Under the pieces are notes generated by a model, which did not search any database, was not told where the DNA came from, and saw nothing but the letters and a program-made list of their open reading frames with translations. A DNA stretch of 64,000 nt, taken from Candidatus Kuenenia stuttgartensis. GTDB lineage: Bacteria; Planctomycetota; UBA11346. Below are positions 44,402 through 57,011 of the stretch, one piece after another (the stretch's first letter is position 1; the number at the start of each line of letters is the position of its first letter). The position numbers were made by a program, and so were the translations under genes. The stretch is taken from positions 1 to 64,000 of the forward strand of contig CAMCMZ010000004.1 of NCBI GenBank assembly GCA_945876185.1, read 5' to 3'.

Positions 44402-45733
44402 TCAGTGATTGCAGTCGGGTCCGTGCACGTGGCCGGGCTGGCCGTGCGCCGCAGCGGCGGCGGCAACAGGAACCTTGCCGAGGACACGGTCGAGGAATTG
44501 CTCCAGCGCCTTGGCCTCGCGGATCTCGCGTGCGACCTGGCCGACCTGGCCAGACTGCTTGAGGTTCTTGGCGATATCCTCGGCTTTGCGCCCGGTCTGG
44601 GCGGCGGCCATGTTGATCTGGTCGTTGAGGTCTTCGTTCGTCACCGCGACTTCCAGCTTGTCGGCCAGGGCGTCGATGATCAGGGTGCGGCGCAGGTCAT
44701 TTTCGACCTCGGCGGTGGTGTCGGCCTTGATCTTGTCCAGGTCGGCTCCGGTCTTGCCGTCGGTCTCGGCCTTCTTGACCGCCTCGGCCACGGTCTGGGT
44801 CGTGACGTTCTCGACCAGTTGCGGTGGCAGGGTGAAGGTGATCTTGGCGAGGAGCTGCTCGACGAGCTGGTCAAGCTGCGTCTTGCGCTGCGCGTCGGCC
44901 GCCTTGCGTTTGAGCAGGTCGCCGAAGGCGCCCTTCAGCTTTTCGACCGAATCGTAGCCGAACTGCTTGGCCAGAGCCTCATCGATCGCGGCCGGGCGCA
45001 GACGCTTGGCCGACTGGATGGTCACCGACACGGTGGCGGGCTGGTTCGCGAACTCGTCGGGCTTGAACGAGGCCGGCAGGGTGGTGCTGAACTCGATCGC
45101 GTCGCCGACCTTCTTGCCCGCGACGGTGGTGAGCACCTCGGCCGGGGCCTTGCCCAGGAAGGGGTACGCGCCGACCAGGTGGTGGAAGTCGTGCAGCTTG
45201 CGGGCTTCCTTGCCGTTGCTGGTGACCGTGCCGCTGACCGTGATGGCGTCGTCCTCTTGCAGGGTCTCCTCCGCCGTCAGCGCGGCTTCAGCGCCGGCGC
45301 GGCGGGCCAGGCCCTCGATCGACTTGTCGACTTCGGCGGTGTCGACCGGGATCTCGGGGTTGGCGACCGAGAACGAGGAGGGTTCAGGGATGACGATGTC
45401 GGGGCGGACCTCGAAGCTGACCTTGACGCTCAGGCCGTCGTCGCGCTTCATCTCGTCGGATTTCATCTCGCCGATCGGCTTGAGTTTATGCTCGGCCAGG
45501 GCCGACTTGAAGCCTTCCTGGGCGAGTTCTTCCACCGCCTTGTCGGTGGCTTCGGCGCCAAAACGCTTGGCCAGCACCGCTTTGGGCGACTTGCCCGGGC
45601 GGAAGCCGGGCAGCCGGGCCTGGTGCGCGAAGGTGCTCAGCACCTTGTCAAGGCGGGCGGCGACCTCGGCCGGGGAATAGGTGATGGAGACCTGCTTGCG
45701 GAGCGTGCCGACGTCAGCGACTTGGACCTGCAT
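44402..45733 (-). CDS. tig: Trigger factor
   Basis: The 443-residue product has the three trigger-factor domains. The N-terminal ribosome-binding domain carries the signature LPGFRPGKSPKAV (usual GFRxGKxP). A peptidyl-prolyl isomerase-like domain (residues about 150-235, EDDAITVSGTV to VGDAIEFSTTLP) and a long helical C-terminal chaperone domain follow. The last residues HGQPGHVHGPDCNH form a His/Cys tail that could bind metal. It acts co-translationally on nascent chains. No clpP or clpX is adjacent. Confidence 0.92.
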   Translation of the reverse strand: MQVQVADVGTLRKQVSITYSPAEVAARLDKVLSTFAHQARLPGFRPGKSPKAVLAKRFGAEATDKAVEELAQEGFKSALAEHKLKPIGEMKSDEMKRDDGLSVKVSFEVRPDIVIPEPSSFSVANPEIPVDTAEVDKSIEGLARRAGAEAALTAEETLQEDDAITVSGTVTSNGKEARKLHDFHHLVGAYPFLGKAPAEVLTTVAGKKVGDAIEFSTTLPASFKPDEFANQPATVSVTIQSAKRLRPAAIDEALAKQFGYDSVEKLKGAFGDLLKRKAADAQRKTQLDQLVEQLLAKITFTLPPQLVENVTTQTVAEAVKKAETDGKTGADLDKIKADTTAEVENDLRRTLIIDALADKLEVAVTNEDLNDQINMAAAQTGRKAEDIAKNLKQSGQVGQVAREIREAKALEQFLDRVLGKVPVAAAAAAHGQPGHVHGPDCNH

Positions 45734-45907
45734 GGTGAGCCCGGAACTTGGAAAGGGGTGGCTTAAAGGGGCTGCGCAGCATCGGGAGTCGCTTGCGCGT
45801 GCAAGCCTTGGTCAGGTTGCGGCCGGTTGCGGCTTCAGCGAGGCCAGGCAACGGTCGCAGGAATCCGTTGGCGACCTCCATTGCCAGGGCGCCGATCGAA
45901 CGGCATC

Positions 45908-48430
45908 ATGGGTCAGCGCATGGCTGATGACCCCCGCCATCTCGACCCGGTCCGGCGCGCCGAACTGGTTGCCCTGCTAGAGGAACGCGCCCGCCGGTTA
46001 CAGCTGGATCCGGAACTCATCGAACGGGCGCTCGAACGCTGCTTCTCGGGCGACAAGGCGCGCCGCTCGCAGCCGTTGACCGCGGCGATCCCCCGTACCG
46101 CTGGCGGGAGCGGGCGATTGCCGGCCAGCGCGTCGGCCCGGTTGGCTGGGGCGAGGGAAAGCGCGCGCCTTCCTCTAGCCAAGGATGCGAGCGCCCGGCT
46201 GCCGGTGGAACCCGAGTCGGATGACCTCTTTGCTGAATCCCCCGCTACGCCTCCCGCCACGTCCCCCGCACCCGCCAAGGTTCTGGATCCGGACCACCCG
46301 GATCCGACCGCCAAGACCATCCCCGAATCAGCAGGGCCGATCAGCGTCGGCAAAAAGGCGCGCAAAGAATCCGACGACGGCAATGTGACGGCGTTGCCGC
46401 CCGGGGTGATCCTCGCCGGCTACCGCATCGAGGCGATGCTGGGCGAGGGCGGCATGGGGCAGGTCTACCGCGCGACCCAGCTCAGCATGAGCCGGCAGGT
46501 CGCTTTCAAAGTGCTCGCGATGCGGTTTTCGTCGCATCGCCGTTTCCGCGAGCGATTCCTGCGCGAGGCCCGCGCTGCCGGCCGGCTGCACCACCCCAAC
46601 CTGATCGCGGTGCACGACGTCGGCGAGGCCAACGGCCGCATGTTTTTCAGCATGGAGCTGGTCAACGGACTGTCGCTCAGGCAGCTTCTGCGCCAGCGCG
46701 GGCCGCTGCCCGAGGCGCAGGTGCTCGACTATGCTGTGCAATGCCTGCAGGCGCTGCGCTATGCCCATGAACGCGGGGTCATCCACCGCGACATCAAGCC
46801 GGACAACCTCATGGTCAGCGGGCTGGAGCCGACGACCGCGCCGCTGGCCGCGGATGCGACCAATGAATCCACCGCGCTGGCTTCAGCCGCCGTAGCGGGG
46901 GCGAAACCCGCGCCCACCACAGCGCCGTCGGTCGCGGGCCTGCCGGCCTGGGGCGTGCTCAAGGTCGCGGATCTCGGCCTGTCACGCACCGATCCAGACA
47001 AGATGGAATCAGGTGGCACAGACTTCTTCACCACCCAGACCGGCGCGATGCTGGGCACGCCGCACTACATGGCGCCAGAGCAATCCCGCGATGCCCACAC
47101 CGCCGATCCGCGCGCTGATCTCTACAGTCTTGGTGCGACGCTCTACGCCCTGGCGGTGGGCCGACCGCCGTTCGACGGTCAGACGGCGATGGAGATTCTC
47201 ATTCACCACAGCCGCACGCCGGTGACTTTTCCGGAGCCGGTTCCGCCCGCCACCGGCCCAAGTCCTGGCCTGCGCACCCTCATCGTCCGCCTGATGGCCA
47301 AGGAACCGGCTCAGCGGCCAACGTCCGCCGCCGCCGCCCTGGTCCTGGTTGAGCGGTTGCGCCAGGGCGTGCCGCTGGATGTGCCCTCGCCGTGGCGCCG
47401 CCGGCTGCGCTGGTTCCTGGCGTTGCTTCTGCTTTCCCTGCTGATTGCCGCAGCCTGGTTTTTCGCCCGCCCCCACTTGGCTCAGCTGGCCTGGGACTCC
47501 GACGCCCGGCGCATCCGCGCCCATGCCGAGGCCGGACGATGGCAGCACGGGCTGGCCGATATGCAGGGCGTCAACCTGCGCCTGGAGCGCGAAGCCGCCG
47601 AGGCCCAGACCCAGCCGTTCGCCTCCTGGAATGGCGCGGCCATTCTGGCCCAGCGACGGCAGGCCGAGGCCGCCGCATTGAAGACGGACCTGGAACAACG
47701 CTGGGATGCTGCCGCCCTAGCCCGCCTGGGTGCGGAACTCGACCAGGCCCAGACCGACGCCAAGGCCGGCAACCGAAAGGCTCTCGCGACCGTGGACCGG
47801 ATCGACAAGGACAAGGCCTGGCTCAGCCCTGCGATCGAAGAGCGGATCGATGCCATTCGCGAAACTCTGGAGAAAACCCTAACCGGCGACGATGCCGCCC
47901 AGCGCGATACGCGGGAATCCCTAACCCGGAAGGCCAGATTGATGGCCGGGTGGTGGAGCCGGTTCAAAGCCGAGCCTGCCGACGCCCTCAGAATCTCGGG
48001 CACGACCGCGACCTTCACTGGCCACGGCACCGCCGTCCGCAACAGCACCGCTGTCCGCAACAGCACTGCCGTCCGCAACAGCACCGGCCTGGGCATCTGG
48101 GTCCCAATCCGGATCGCCTGGCCGTCGGCCGCCAACGCCTTGCCAGGCGGATCCGCCACCTTGATCCTGCACGGCAGCGAAGGCCCCAGGCTGCAGATCG
48201 ACCAGCGCGGACTGGTCGTCATCAGCTCTGCCGGTGATCGCGTTCTCGAACCTCTGCAGAACCAAAGCGTGCGTTTCCAGATCAAGATCAGCGACGGCAC
48301 CGTCGCCATCCGCCTGGCTCGCGCCGATTCCCAGCGCCCGGTGGTGCAATTCCTGGGCGACCTGCACTGCACCTGGAAACTGCCGCCGGGCAGCGTGGTC
48401 CAAGCGGAGATTTTCGACCAGCGGCGGTGA
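45908..48430 (+). CDS. Membrane-anchored Ser/Thr protein kinase 2
   Basis: From the ATG at 45908 (45920 is possible) the product has 840 residues. A low-complexity N-terminal region of about 160 residues has SARLP-like repeats (GRLPASASARLAGARESARLP). The kinase domain follows: GEGGMGQVYRA, VAFKVL, HRDIKPDNLM, DLGLS and LGTPHYMAPEQS. An Ala/Thr-rich insert of about 40 residues lies between the catalytic loop and DLG. One membrane helix (FLALLLLSLLIAAAWFFA) leads to an outer region with TAVRNS tandem repeats and a beta-rich end. Its substrate is unknown. It is divergent from tig. Confidence 0.9.
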   Translation: MGQRMADDPRHLDPVRRAELVALLEERARRLQLDPELIERALERCFSGDKARRSQPLTAAIPRTAGGSGRLPASASARLAGARESARLPLAKDASARLPVEPESDDLFAESPATPPATSPAPAKVLDPDHPDPTAKTIPESAGPISVGKKARKESDDGNVTALPPGVILAGYRIEAMLGEGGMGQVYRATQLSMSRQVAFKVLAMRFSSHRRFRERFLREARAAGRLHHPNLIAVHDVGEANGRMFFSMELVNGLSLRQLLRQRGPLPEAQVLDYAVQCLQALRYAHERGVIHRDIKPDNLMVSGLEPTTAPLAADATNESTALASAAVAGAKPAPTTAPSVAGLPAWGVLKVADLGLSRTDPDKMESGGTDFFTTQTGAMLGTPHYMAPEQSRDAHTADPRADLYSLGATLYALAVGRPPFDGQTAMEILIHHSRTPVTFPEPVPPATGPSPGLRTLIVRLMAKEPAQRPTSAAAALVLVERLRQGVPLDVPSPWRRRLRWFLALLLLSLLIAAAWFFARPHLAQLAWDSDARRIRAHAEAGRWQHGLADMQGVNLRLEREAAEAQTQPFASWNGAAILAQRRQAEAAALKTDLEQRWDAAALARLGAELDQAQTDAKAGNRKALATVDRIDKDKAWLSPAIEERIDAIRETLEKTLTGDDAAQRDTRESLTRKARLMAGWWSRFKAEPADALRISGTTATFTGHGTAVRNSTAVRNSTAVRNSTGLGIWVPIRIAWPSAANALPGGSATLILHGSEGPRLQIDQRGLVVISSAGDRVLEPLQNQSVRFQIKISDGTVAIRLARADSQRPVVQFLGDLHCTWKLPPGSVVQAEIFDQRR
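48029..48082 (+). repeat. 18-bp tandem repeat inside kinase 2
   Basis: Three adjacent copies of ACYGCYGTCCGCAACAGC encode TAVRNS three times in the extracytoplasmic part of the kinase. The copies differ only at wobble positions, so they arose recently, and unit changes keep the frame. Confidence 0.85.
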
Positions 48431-48482
48431 TTCACCGCGTAGTAAAGGCTGGCCAGCCGGCCCGCAGGCCGCAAAGCCAGCC

Positions 48483-49139
48483 TCACCGCAAGGCGCGTTC
48501 CCGGGTCAGGAAGAACGCGATCGTCAGGCCGCCCAAGGTGCAGATGGCACCCCAGCCGCTGTGCCACATGAGCTGGTTGACGATTTTGCCCGAGAATTCC
48601 CCGAGAACACGATCGAAAGATTGGCCAACCTGGATTGCCAACTGCTTGTCCACCTTTGTTGGCGCGTCGTTGTCATCGCTGCGTAGGGCAGCCAGCGCAG
48701 CCTGCACCCGGACGTCTGCCAGGGACTGTCTGGCCACGCTGATTCCCCGATCGACGACGATCCAATGGGTGGTGTAGATCGCGGACAGGGTCACGACGAC
48801 GGCCAAGAGGGCGGAAATCAGGTCGTTGCGTACGCCCCCGTGCCGCCAGGTCATGCCCAGGGCCGCCATGATGCCGGCGAACACCGCGCCGGAGCGAAGC
48901 CAGACCAGGCCTTTGCAACTGTCGGCCGCCAGGCAGACGACCAGCACCACCAGGGCTGCCGCCCCTATCGACCACATCAGGTCGAGGCCGAGACCTGCCC
49001 ACGCACGTGCGTCTCCGCCGGGGTGGTTCGTGGTGGATGCGAGTGCGCTGGTGGGGCGCGGCACCAACGAGGTGCCGCAGGCGGTGCAGCGCCAGATTCC
49101 GTCGATCATCGTCCTCCGGCATGCGGGACACTGGTTCAT
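48483..49139 (-). CDS. Zinc-ribbon membrane protein, function unknown
   Basis: From the ATG at 49139, which has an excellent AGGAGG four bases upstream, the product has 218 residues. An N-terminal zinc ribbon (MNQCPACRRTMIDGIWRCTAC) is followed by about three membrane helices, a soluble segment and a last helix (AICTLGGLTIAFFLT). Zinc ribbons of this kind often accompany bacterial signalling or envelope proteins, but I know no specific family. It is convergent with kinase 2. The ORF-track start at 49238 was rejected. Confidence 0.6.
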   Translation of the reverse strand: MNQCPACRRTMIDGIWRCTACGTSLVPRPTSALASTTNHPGGDARAWAGLGLDLMWSIGAAALVVLVVCLAADSCKGLVWLRSGAVFAGIMAALGMTWRHGGVRNDLISALLAVVVTLSAIYTTHWIVVDRGISVARQSLADVRVQAALAALRSDDNDAPTKVDKQLAIQVGQSFDRVLGEFSGKIVNQLMWHSGWGAICTLGGLTIAFFLTRERALR

Positions 49140-49284
49140 GAAACCTCCTGCGTTGGTGCGGCGGGAGGATGCAATGAACCCTGGCCAGGTCTGGCGCTGG
49201 CATCCGCGGCGCCGGGCCACAATCGGCCGCGCTTCCACCCGATCCTCCCGGCTCTAAACCATTCCGAACGGCGGGAGCATTTCC

Positions 49285-49767
49285 ATGCGCGCAGACCCTC
49301 TGAACCACGCCATCCGGCAGGTCGTCCGGCAGATGAACGGCGTGGATTTCTCCGCCATCGCCAACGTCCCCGTCCGGACCGGCTCCCGCTGGCTGACCGC
49401 GATCCGGGATGGCGACAGCACCAGCCTGACCCCAGAGGCGCTGGGCCGGCTGGTGCGGCACGAACTGCATCAGACCGGATCGAGCACCATCATCGAATCC
49501 CTGGTCGGCCATACGGCGTCCGCAGCGAAAAAAGCCGATGCGGTCTCTATCGCCAAGTGCATCACCGCGATCGCGGCGAGCCAGCAATTGTCCAGCAATC
49601 TGATCGAGCGCATGGCCGAGGACATCGCCGACGGCATCCTGTCCCCGGACGAGGCCCGCCGCCTGCTGCCGCTGCTCGACAACGTGATCGCCATCGCCCA
49701 GAGCAAGTGCCGATCACTCACCGACATGTCGGAAGCCATCCGTCGGCAACTGGCGCCAAAGGCCTGA
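49285..49767 (+). CDS. Hypothetical protein, possibly regulatory
   Basis: The 160-residue, mostly helical product begins MRADPLNHAIRQVVRQMNGVDFSAIANV and contains TGSRWLTAIRDG and LIERMAEDIADGILSPDEARRLLPLLDN. The helical, phage-CII-like pattern of short helices suggests DNA or protein binding, but I do not recognise the family. A GGGAG lies upstream. It sits between the zinc-ribbon protein (divergent) and kinase 3 (convergent, 15 bases away). Confidence 0.5.
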   Translation: MRADPLNHAIRQVVRQMNGVDFSAIANVPVRTGSRWLTAIRDGDSTSLTPEALGRLVRHELHQTGSSTIIESLVGHTASAAKKADAVSIAKCITAIAASQQLSSNLIERMAEDIADGILSPDEARRLLPLLDNVIAIAQSKCRSLTDMSEAIRRQLAPKA

Positions 49768-49782
49768 AGCGAGCTGAACGGC

Positions 49783-51744
<1,962 letters not shown>

Positions 51745-51839
51745 GGGCGGGATGATGGCGGGCGGTTCAGCGGCGGCAATCCACTGCGGGTCGGACGAGC
51801 GCGATATCGATGAGGATGTCGGTCACGACCGTCATGTGA

Positions 51840-52391
51840 TCAGCGAACGATCCTGGTGGTCAGAGGGACGCGATCGTGCACCACCAGGATGAAGTTGTTC
51901 GCCATCAAATCATCAATGTAATGGTTCATAGAGAGGGAATTACTGGCATAAGCGGCTTCCAAATTCCTGGCATTCAAGTCAAGTTGCTGCTGGATCATTT
52001 TCTCAAGATCCTGACCGGTTGGATATCCAGGCCCTTTCATCCATTGGACCGACCATTTGCGATGCTCATCGAAATTGGCCTGTACCCCTGCGGAATATCT
52101 GATTCCGGAAGCAAGAATGTATTTCGCCTTGTGGTAAGAATGATATTCCTTCACCATCCAGAAGAGCATGAATGCGGGCAGGAGGGCGTAAAGGACGTAG
52201 CGATTGGCTTTTCCCTGATGCAACGTGTCGAGCCATGCGAAGGCAGACAAAGCCAGGAATGAGAACAAAGTCAGGATGATGTAAAGTTTCGGTTCCCTTG
52301 GATCAAAAATCAGGACCGTCAGCGGAATTACAAAAATGACGGATGGGACTATCCATTTGAAGTATCTGCAAGCGGACCGGAAGCCGCACAT
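51840..52391 (-). CDS. Hypothetical membrane protein of low GC
   Basis: The 183-residue product has three membrane helices in the first half (WIVPSVIFVIPLTVLIF, LYIILTLFSFLALSAFAWL, VLYALLPAFMLFWMV) and a soluble C-terminal half with Gln/Asn-rich helices (DLEKMIQQQLDLNARNLEAAY). I do not recognise it. The gene is visibly poorer in G+C than everything around it and uses A/T-ending codons, a sign of recent acquisition. It lies between kinase 3 and the sigma-54 regulator, all on the minus strand. Confidence 0.55.
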   Translation of the reverse strand: MCGFRSACRYFKWIVPSVIFVIPLTVLIFDPREPKLYIILTLFSFLALSAFAWLDTLHQGKANRYVLYALLPAFMLFWMVKEYHSYHKAKYILASGIRYSAGVQANFDEHRKWSVQWMKGPGYPTGQDLEKMIQQQLDLNARNLEAAYASNSLSMNHYIDDLMANNFILVVHDRVPLTTRIVR

Positions 52392-52437
52392 AGGATCGCT
52401 CCTGTTTGCTTGAAACCAGCGTAGTTCCGCGGACCGC

Positions 52438-53952
<1,515 letters not shown>

Positions 53953-54150
53953 CTGCCGTTTCTTTGCCGGGTTCCGGCTGAGCTTTGCATCGTCATGCAG
54001 CCATGGGACGGGGCAACTGCTGCGTATTGGAGCAGCGCCCCGGCCGGTTGCGGGCGGAATGGGCGGCAACCAGCCGCGCCTTCAATAGTGCAGGCGCTTC
54101 ATCAAGCCTGAACTTGACTCGCAAGACTGCCTCGGAGCCTCCTACCACCC

Positions 54151-55134
54151 ATGGCATCCAAACCTCCTCCCTACCGCCTCGGCATCGACCTCGGCGGCAC
54201 CAAGATCCACGCGGTCGTGATCGACCGGATCGGCGCCGTTATCGGCTCTGCCCGGCTGCCGACCAAGGCCGACAAGGGCTATGCCAAGGTGATCAAGCGC
54301 ATCGCCGAGGCCGCACTGGGCGCTGCGGACGACGCTGGGATTCCATTCAGCAAGCTTGGCCGGGTCGGCCTGGGCGTGCCTGGGCCGGTCGACCGCGAGG
54401 GCAACCTGCTCTTCGCCGCCAACCTGGGCTGGAAAAAATCGCCAGTCGCAGCCGATGTCGGCGCGCGGTTGCAGGTCGGCGTCGTCCTCGGCAACGACGT
54501 GAACTGCGGCGCGCTTGGCGAGACGACCTATGGCGCGGCAGCCGGGGTCGCTTCGGCGGCGATGTTCTTCGTCGGCACCGGCCTCGGCGGTGCGGTGGTC
54601 GTCAACGGGACGATCCTCAACGGGGCGCATGGTTTTGGCGGCGAATTCGGCCACATCCCGGCGCCGTTCGGTGATGCCCAGTGCGGCTGTGGCAACCGGG
54701 GATGCCTCGAAACCGTGGCCTCGAAGACCGGCATCGTGCGCCTGATCAGCGAAGCGGTGCGGCGCAAGATCCCCTGCAAGCTGGAAGCCTTCGCCGGCGG
54801 CAAGATCCCGGTTGGCGGCGCGACGGTGAAATCAGGCGAACTGCACCGGGCTTTCCGCGCCGGCTGCCCGGCGACGCGGGCCGCGCTCAACCATGCCTCG
54901 GCCGGGATCGCCTGGGGCATGCAGGTGATCGGTAACGCGATCGATCCCGAGACCTACGTCCTGGGCGGCGGGGTGATGCAGGCGCTGGGCCGCGATCTCG
55001 TGCCGCTGGTGCGCCGGCAACTGAAAGGGTCGTGCGCCCTCTACCGCCGGGTCGCGCCGGATCTACGTTTGGCAAAACTCGGCGACGATGCGGTGGCGAT
55101 CGGTGCCGCCGTGCTCGCCGGTAGCGAGGCATGA
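54151..55134 (+). CDS. ROK family sugar kinase (glucokinase-like)
   Basis: The 327-residue product starts GIDLGGTKIHAVVID (phosphate-1 loop) and carries GVPGPVD, NDVNCGALGE with the catalytic Asp, GTGLGGAVVVNG (phosphate-2), GFGGEFGHI and the ROK zinc motif CGCGNRGCLE. It phosphorylates glucose or a related hexose with ATP or, in some members, polyphosphate. The neighbouring ppx and ppk genes make polyphosphate use worth considering. Its TGA ends one base before the ATG of the ppx gene, so the two are co-expressed. Confidence 0.85.
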   Translation: MASKPPPYRLGIDLGGTKIHAVVIDRIGAVIGSARLPTKADKGYAKVIKRIAEAALGAADDAGIPFSKLGRVGLGVPGPVDREGNLLFAANLGWKKSPVAADVGARLQVGVVLGNDVNCGALGETTYGAAAGVASAAMFFVGTGLGGAVVVNGTILNGAHGFGGEFGHIPAPFGDAQCGCGNRGCLETVASKTGIVRLISEAVRRKIPCKLEAFAGGKIPVGGATVKSGELHRAFRAGCPATRAALNHASAGIAWGMQVIGNAIDPETYVLGGGVMQALGRDLVPLVRRQLKGSCALYRRVAPDLRLAKLGDDAVAIGAAVLAGSEA

Positions 55135-55135
55135 C

Positions 55136-56731
55136 ATGGGCGCCAGCAATGGGAGCGAATCGGTCTTGTCAGGCGCCTCCGGGGCGACGGCTGCCGTCGG
55201 CCCGTGGCACGCCTGCCTGATCGACTGCGGCACCTCGTCGGTGCGTGGCTTCATCGCCGAGATCAAGGGCGGCGAGGCGCGCATCCTGGAGGACCTCGCG
55301 TATCCGGTCGATCTCACGGCCGGCTTCACCGGTCGGCTGCTGCCGCGCGCCTCGCTCGACGCGGTCGAGGAGGCCTTCGCCGGCATCCTCGCCGCCGCCA
55401 AGGGCTATGGCTGCGATCGTTTCCGCGCGGTCGCGACCACCGGCCTGCGCGAGGCGCCCAACGCCGACGTGCTGATCGAACGCCTGCGCGCGCGCTTCGG
55501 CCTCGCGCCCGAGGTCATCGATGGCGCTGAGGAAGCGCGGCTCTACTTCGAGGCCCTGCGCGTGCTGGCGCGACGGCTCGACCTGTCGCTTGCCGGCGAC
55601 CTGCTCCTGATCGAGCTCGGCGGCGGCTCGTCGAGCGTCAGCCTGATCCGCGACGGCAAGCTCGCGCATTCGGTGGATGAGCACTACGGCACCCACCGGG
55701 TCTGGGACCAGTTCCGGAATCTCAAGGATTCGGTGGATTTCAGCATCGCCATCGACCGTTACGCCCTCGGCGCGGCGCGCATGGTGCTGTCGCGCCTGCC
55801 CCAGCGCGGGGCTGACCGCATCGCGGTGACCGGTTCGGTGGTGCGTCGGCTGTGCTCGCTCGCCTCCGGCAGCGACATGCCCGAGGGCGGCTGGATGGAT
55901 CCGCCAATCGATGCCGCCTGCATCCGCGCCTGGCTCATGCGCATGCGCGAGGCGACTCCGTCGCAGCGCGCTGAAGCCTGCCGCTGCAACGAGCACGAGG
56001 CGGCGGTGCTTTTGCCAGCAGCGAGCTTCATCCACCACCTCTGCGCCGAGACCGGCGCGGCGCGGATCCTGGTGCCGCAGATCAGCCTGCGCCACGGCCT
56101 GCTCGCCGACCTGCTGCCGGGCGCGCAGGGGCCGCATCATCTGGATGCCGACCATCTGTTGGCAGAGGCACGTCAGCTCGTCGCGCGCTACGGCGGCAAT
56201 GCCGACTACGCCGAGAACACCGCCAGCCTGGCGGGGCAGATCTTCGACCAGACCACCGCGATCCACGGCTTCGGCGCGCGTGAACGGGTGCTCCTCCAGT
56301 TCAGCGCCTTGGTGCACGACATCGGCTCGTTCGTCAACGTGCGCAACCGCCACAAGCACACCCTGTATCTGCTGGAAGCCACCGACATCGCCGGCCTGAC
56401 CGGGGTCGAAAAAACGGTGGTGGCGCAGGTCGCCCGCTACCACCGCCGCTCGGCTCCGCAGCCGCACCACGGCACCTTCCAGGCCCTGTCGCGCACCGAT
56501 CGGGTGCGGGTGTCGGGCTTGGCCGCGATCCTGCGTCTGGCCTATGGCCTGGATGTCGAGCGCACCCAGCTCATCCGCAGCATCCGCTGCGAAGTGGTCG
56601 CCGGCACCCTGCTCATCCACGTCGACCGCCGCCAGGTTGCGCTGGAACAATGGTCGATCGGCCAGAAGTCGAGCCTGTTCCGCGACGTCTTCGGGCTGGA
56701 GGTCCGCGTCGTCCCCCGCGTTGAACGATGA
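55136..56731 (+). CDS. ppx: Exopolyphosphatase (Ppx/GppA) with HD domain
   Basis: From the ATG at 55136 the product has 531 residues. The ASKHA-fold phosphatase part has IDCGTSSVRGFIAEI (usual DiGSNS-r), ATTGLREAPNADVLI, the catalytic Glu segment IDGAEEARLYFEAL, and the phosphate loop IELGGGSSSVSLI. The second half is an HD hydrolase domain with FSALVHDIGSFVN and HHRRSAP-type residues. It releases phosphate from polyphosphate or pppGpp. It lies in an operon with the ROK kinase, and ppk follows after copy 3 of the hairpin element. Confidence 0.87.
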   Translation: MGASNGSESVLSGASGATAAVGPWHACLIDCGTSSVRGFIAEIKGGEARILEDLAYPVDLTAGFTGRLLPRASLDAVEEAFAGILAAAKGYGCDRFRAVATTGLREAPNADVLIERLRARFGLAPEVIDGAEEARLYFEALRVLARRLDLSLAGDLLLIELGGGSSSVSLIRDGKLAHSVDEHYGTHRVWDQFRNLKDSVDFSIAIDRYALGAARMVLSRLPQRGADRIAVTGSVVRRLCSLASGSDMPEGGWMDPPIDAACIRAWLMRMREATPSQRAEACRCNEHEAAVLLPAASFIHHLCAETGAARILVPQISLRHGLLADLLPGAQGPHHLDADHLLAEARQLVARYGGNADYAENTASLAGQIFDQTTAIHGFGARERVLLQFSALVHDIGSFVNVRNRHKHTLYLLEATDIAGLTGVEKTVVAQVARYHRRSAPQPHHGTFQALSRTDRVRVSGLAAILRLAYGLDVERTQLIRSIRCEVVAGTLLIHVDRRQVALEQWSIGQKSSLFRDVFGLEVRVVPRVER

Positions 56732-56735
56732 ACCT

Positions 56736-56982
56736 AAAAATCGCAATAGCGCCCCACCTGCTGCGTTGGTCGTCAGTCATGTGGCGCTGCCACACTCCTT
56801 CCTCCCGCCTTGCATCTGGGGCACTCTTGCGATTTTTGACGGAATTGGTTGGTGCAGACCGCGTTCAAACCGGGGAAGGCCAATCTGATTACGTCACCCG
56901 ATTGGTGGCGGCGTGGAATCCACCAACCCGTTTTCCTGCGGCAACTTGCCCCAAAATGCGGGGCTCGATCGAGAGGTTCAGG
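56736..56982 (+). repeat. Dispersed hairpin element, copy 3
   Basis: The core 56736-56837 has the 11-bp stem AAAAATCGCAA/TTGCGATTTTT, the inner pairing GCCCCA/TGGGGC and the apical hairpin GTGGC-GCT-GCCAC. Over these 102 bases it is identical to copy 4. The following block (56838-56982) contains TTGGTGG/CCACCAA and CCCC/GGGG pairings and is about two-thirds similar to copy 4. It starts five bases after the ppx stop and fills nearly all of the ppx-ppk gap. Confidence 0.85.
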
Positions 56983-57011
56983 ATGATCCTAGACGCGAGA
57001 AGGACCGCCCC

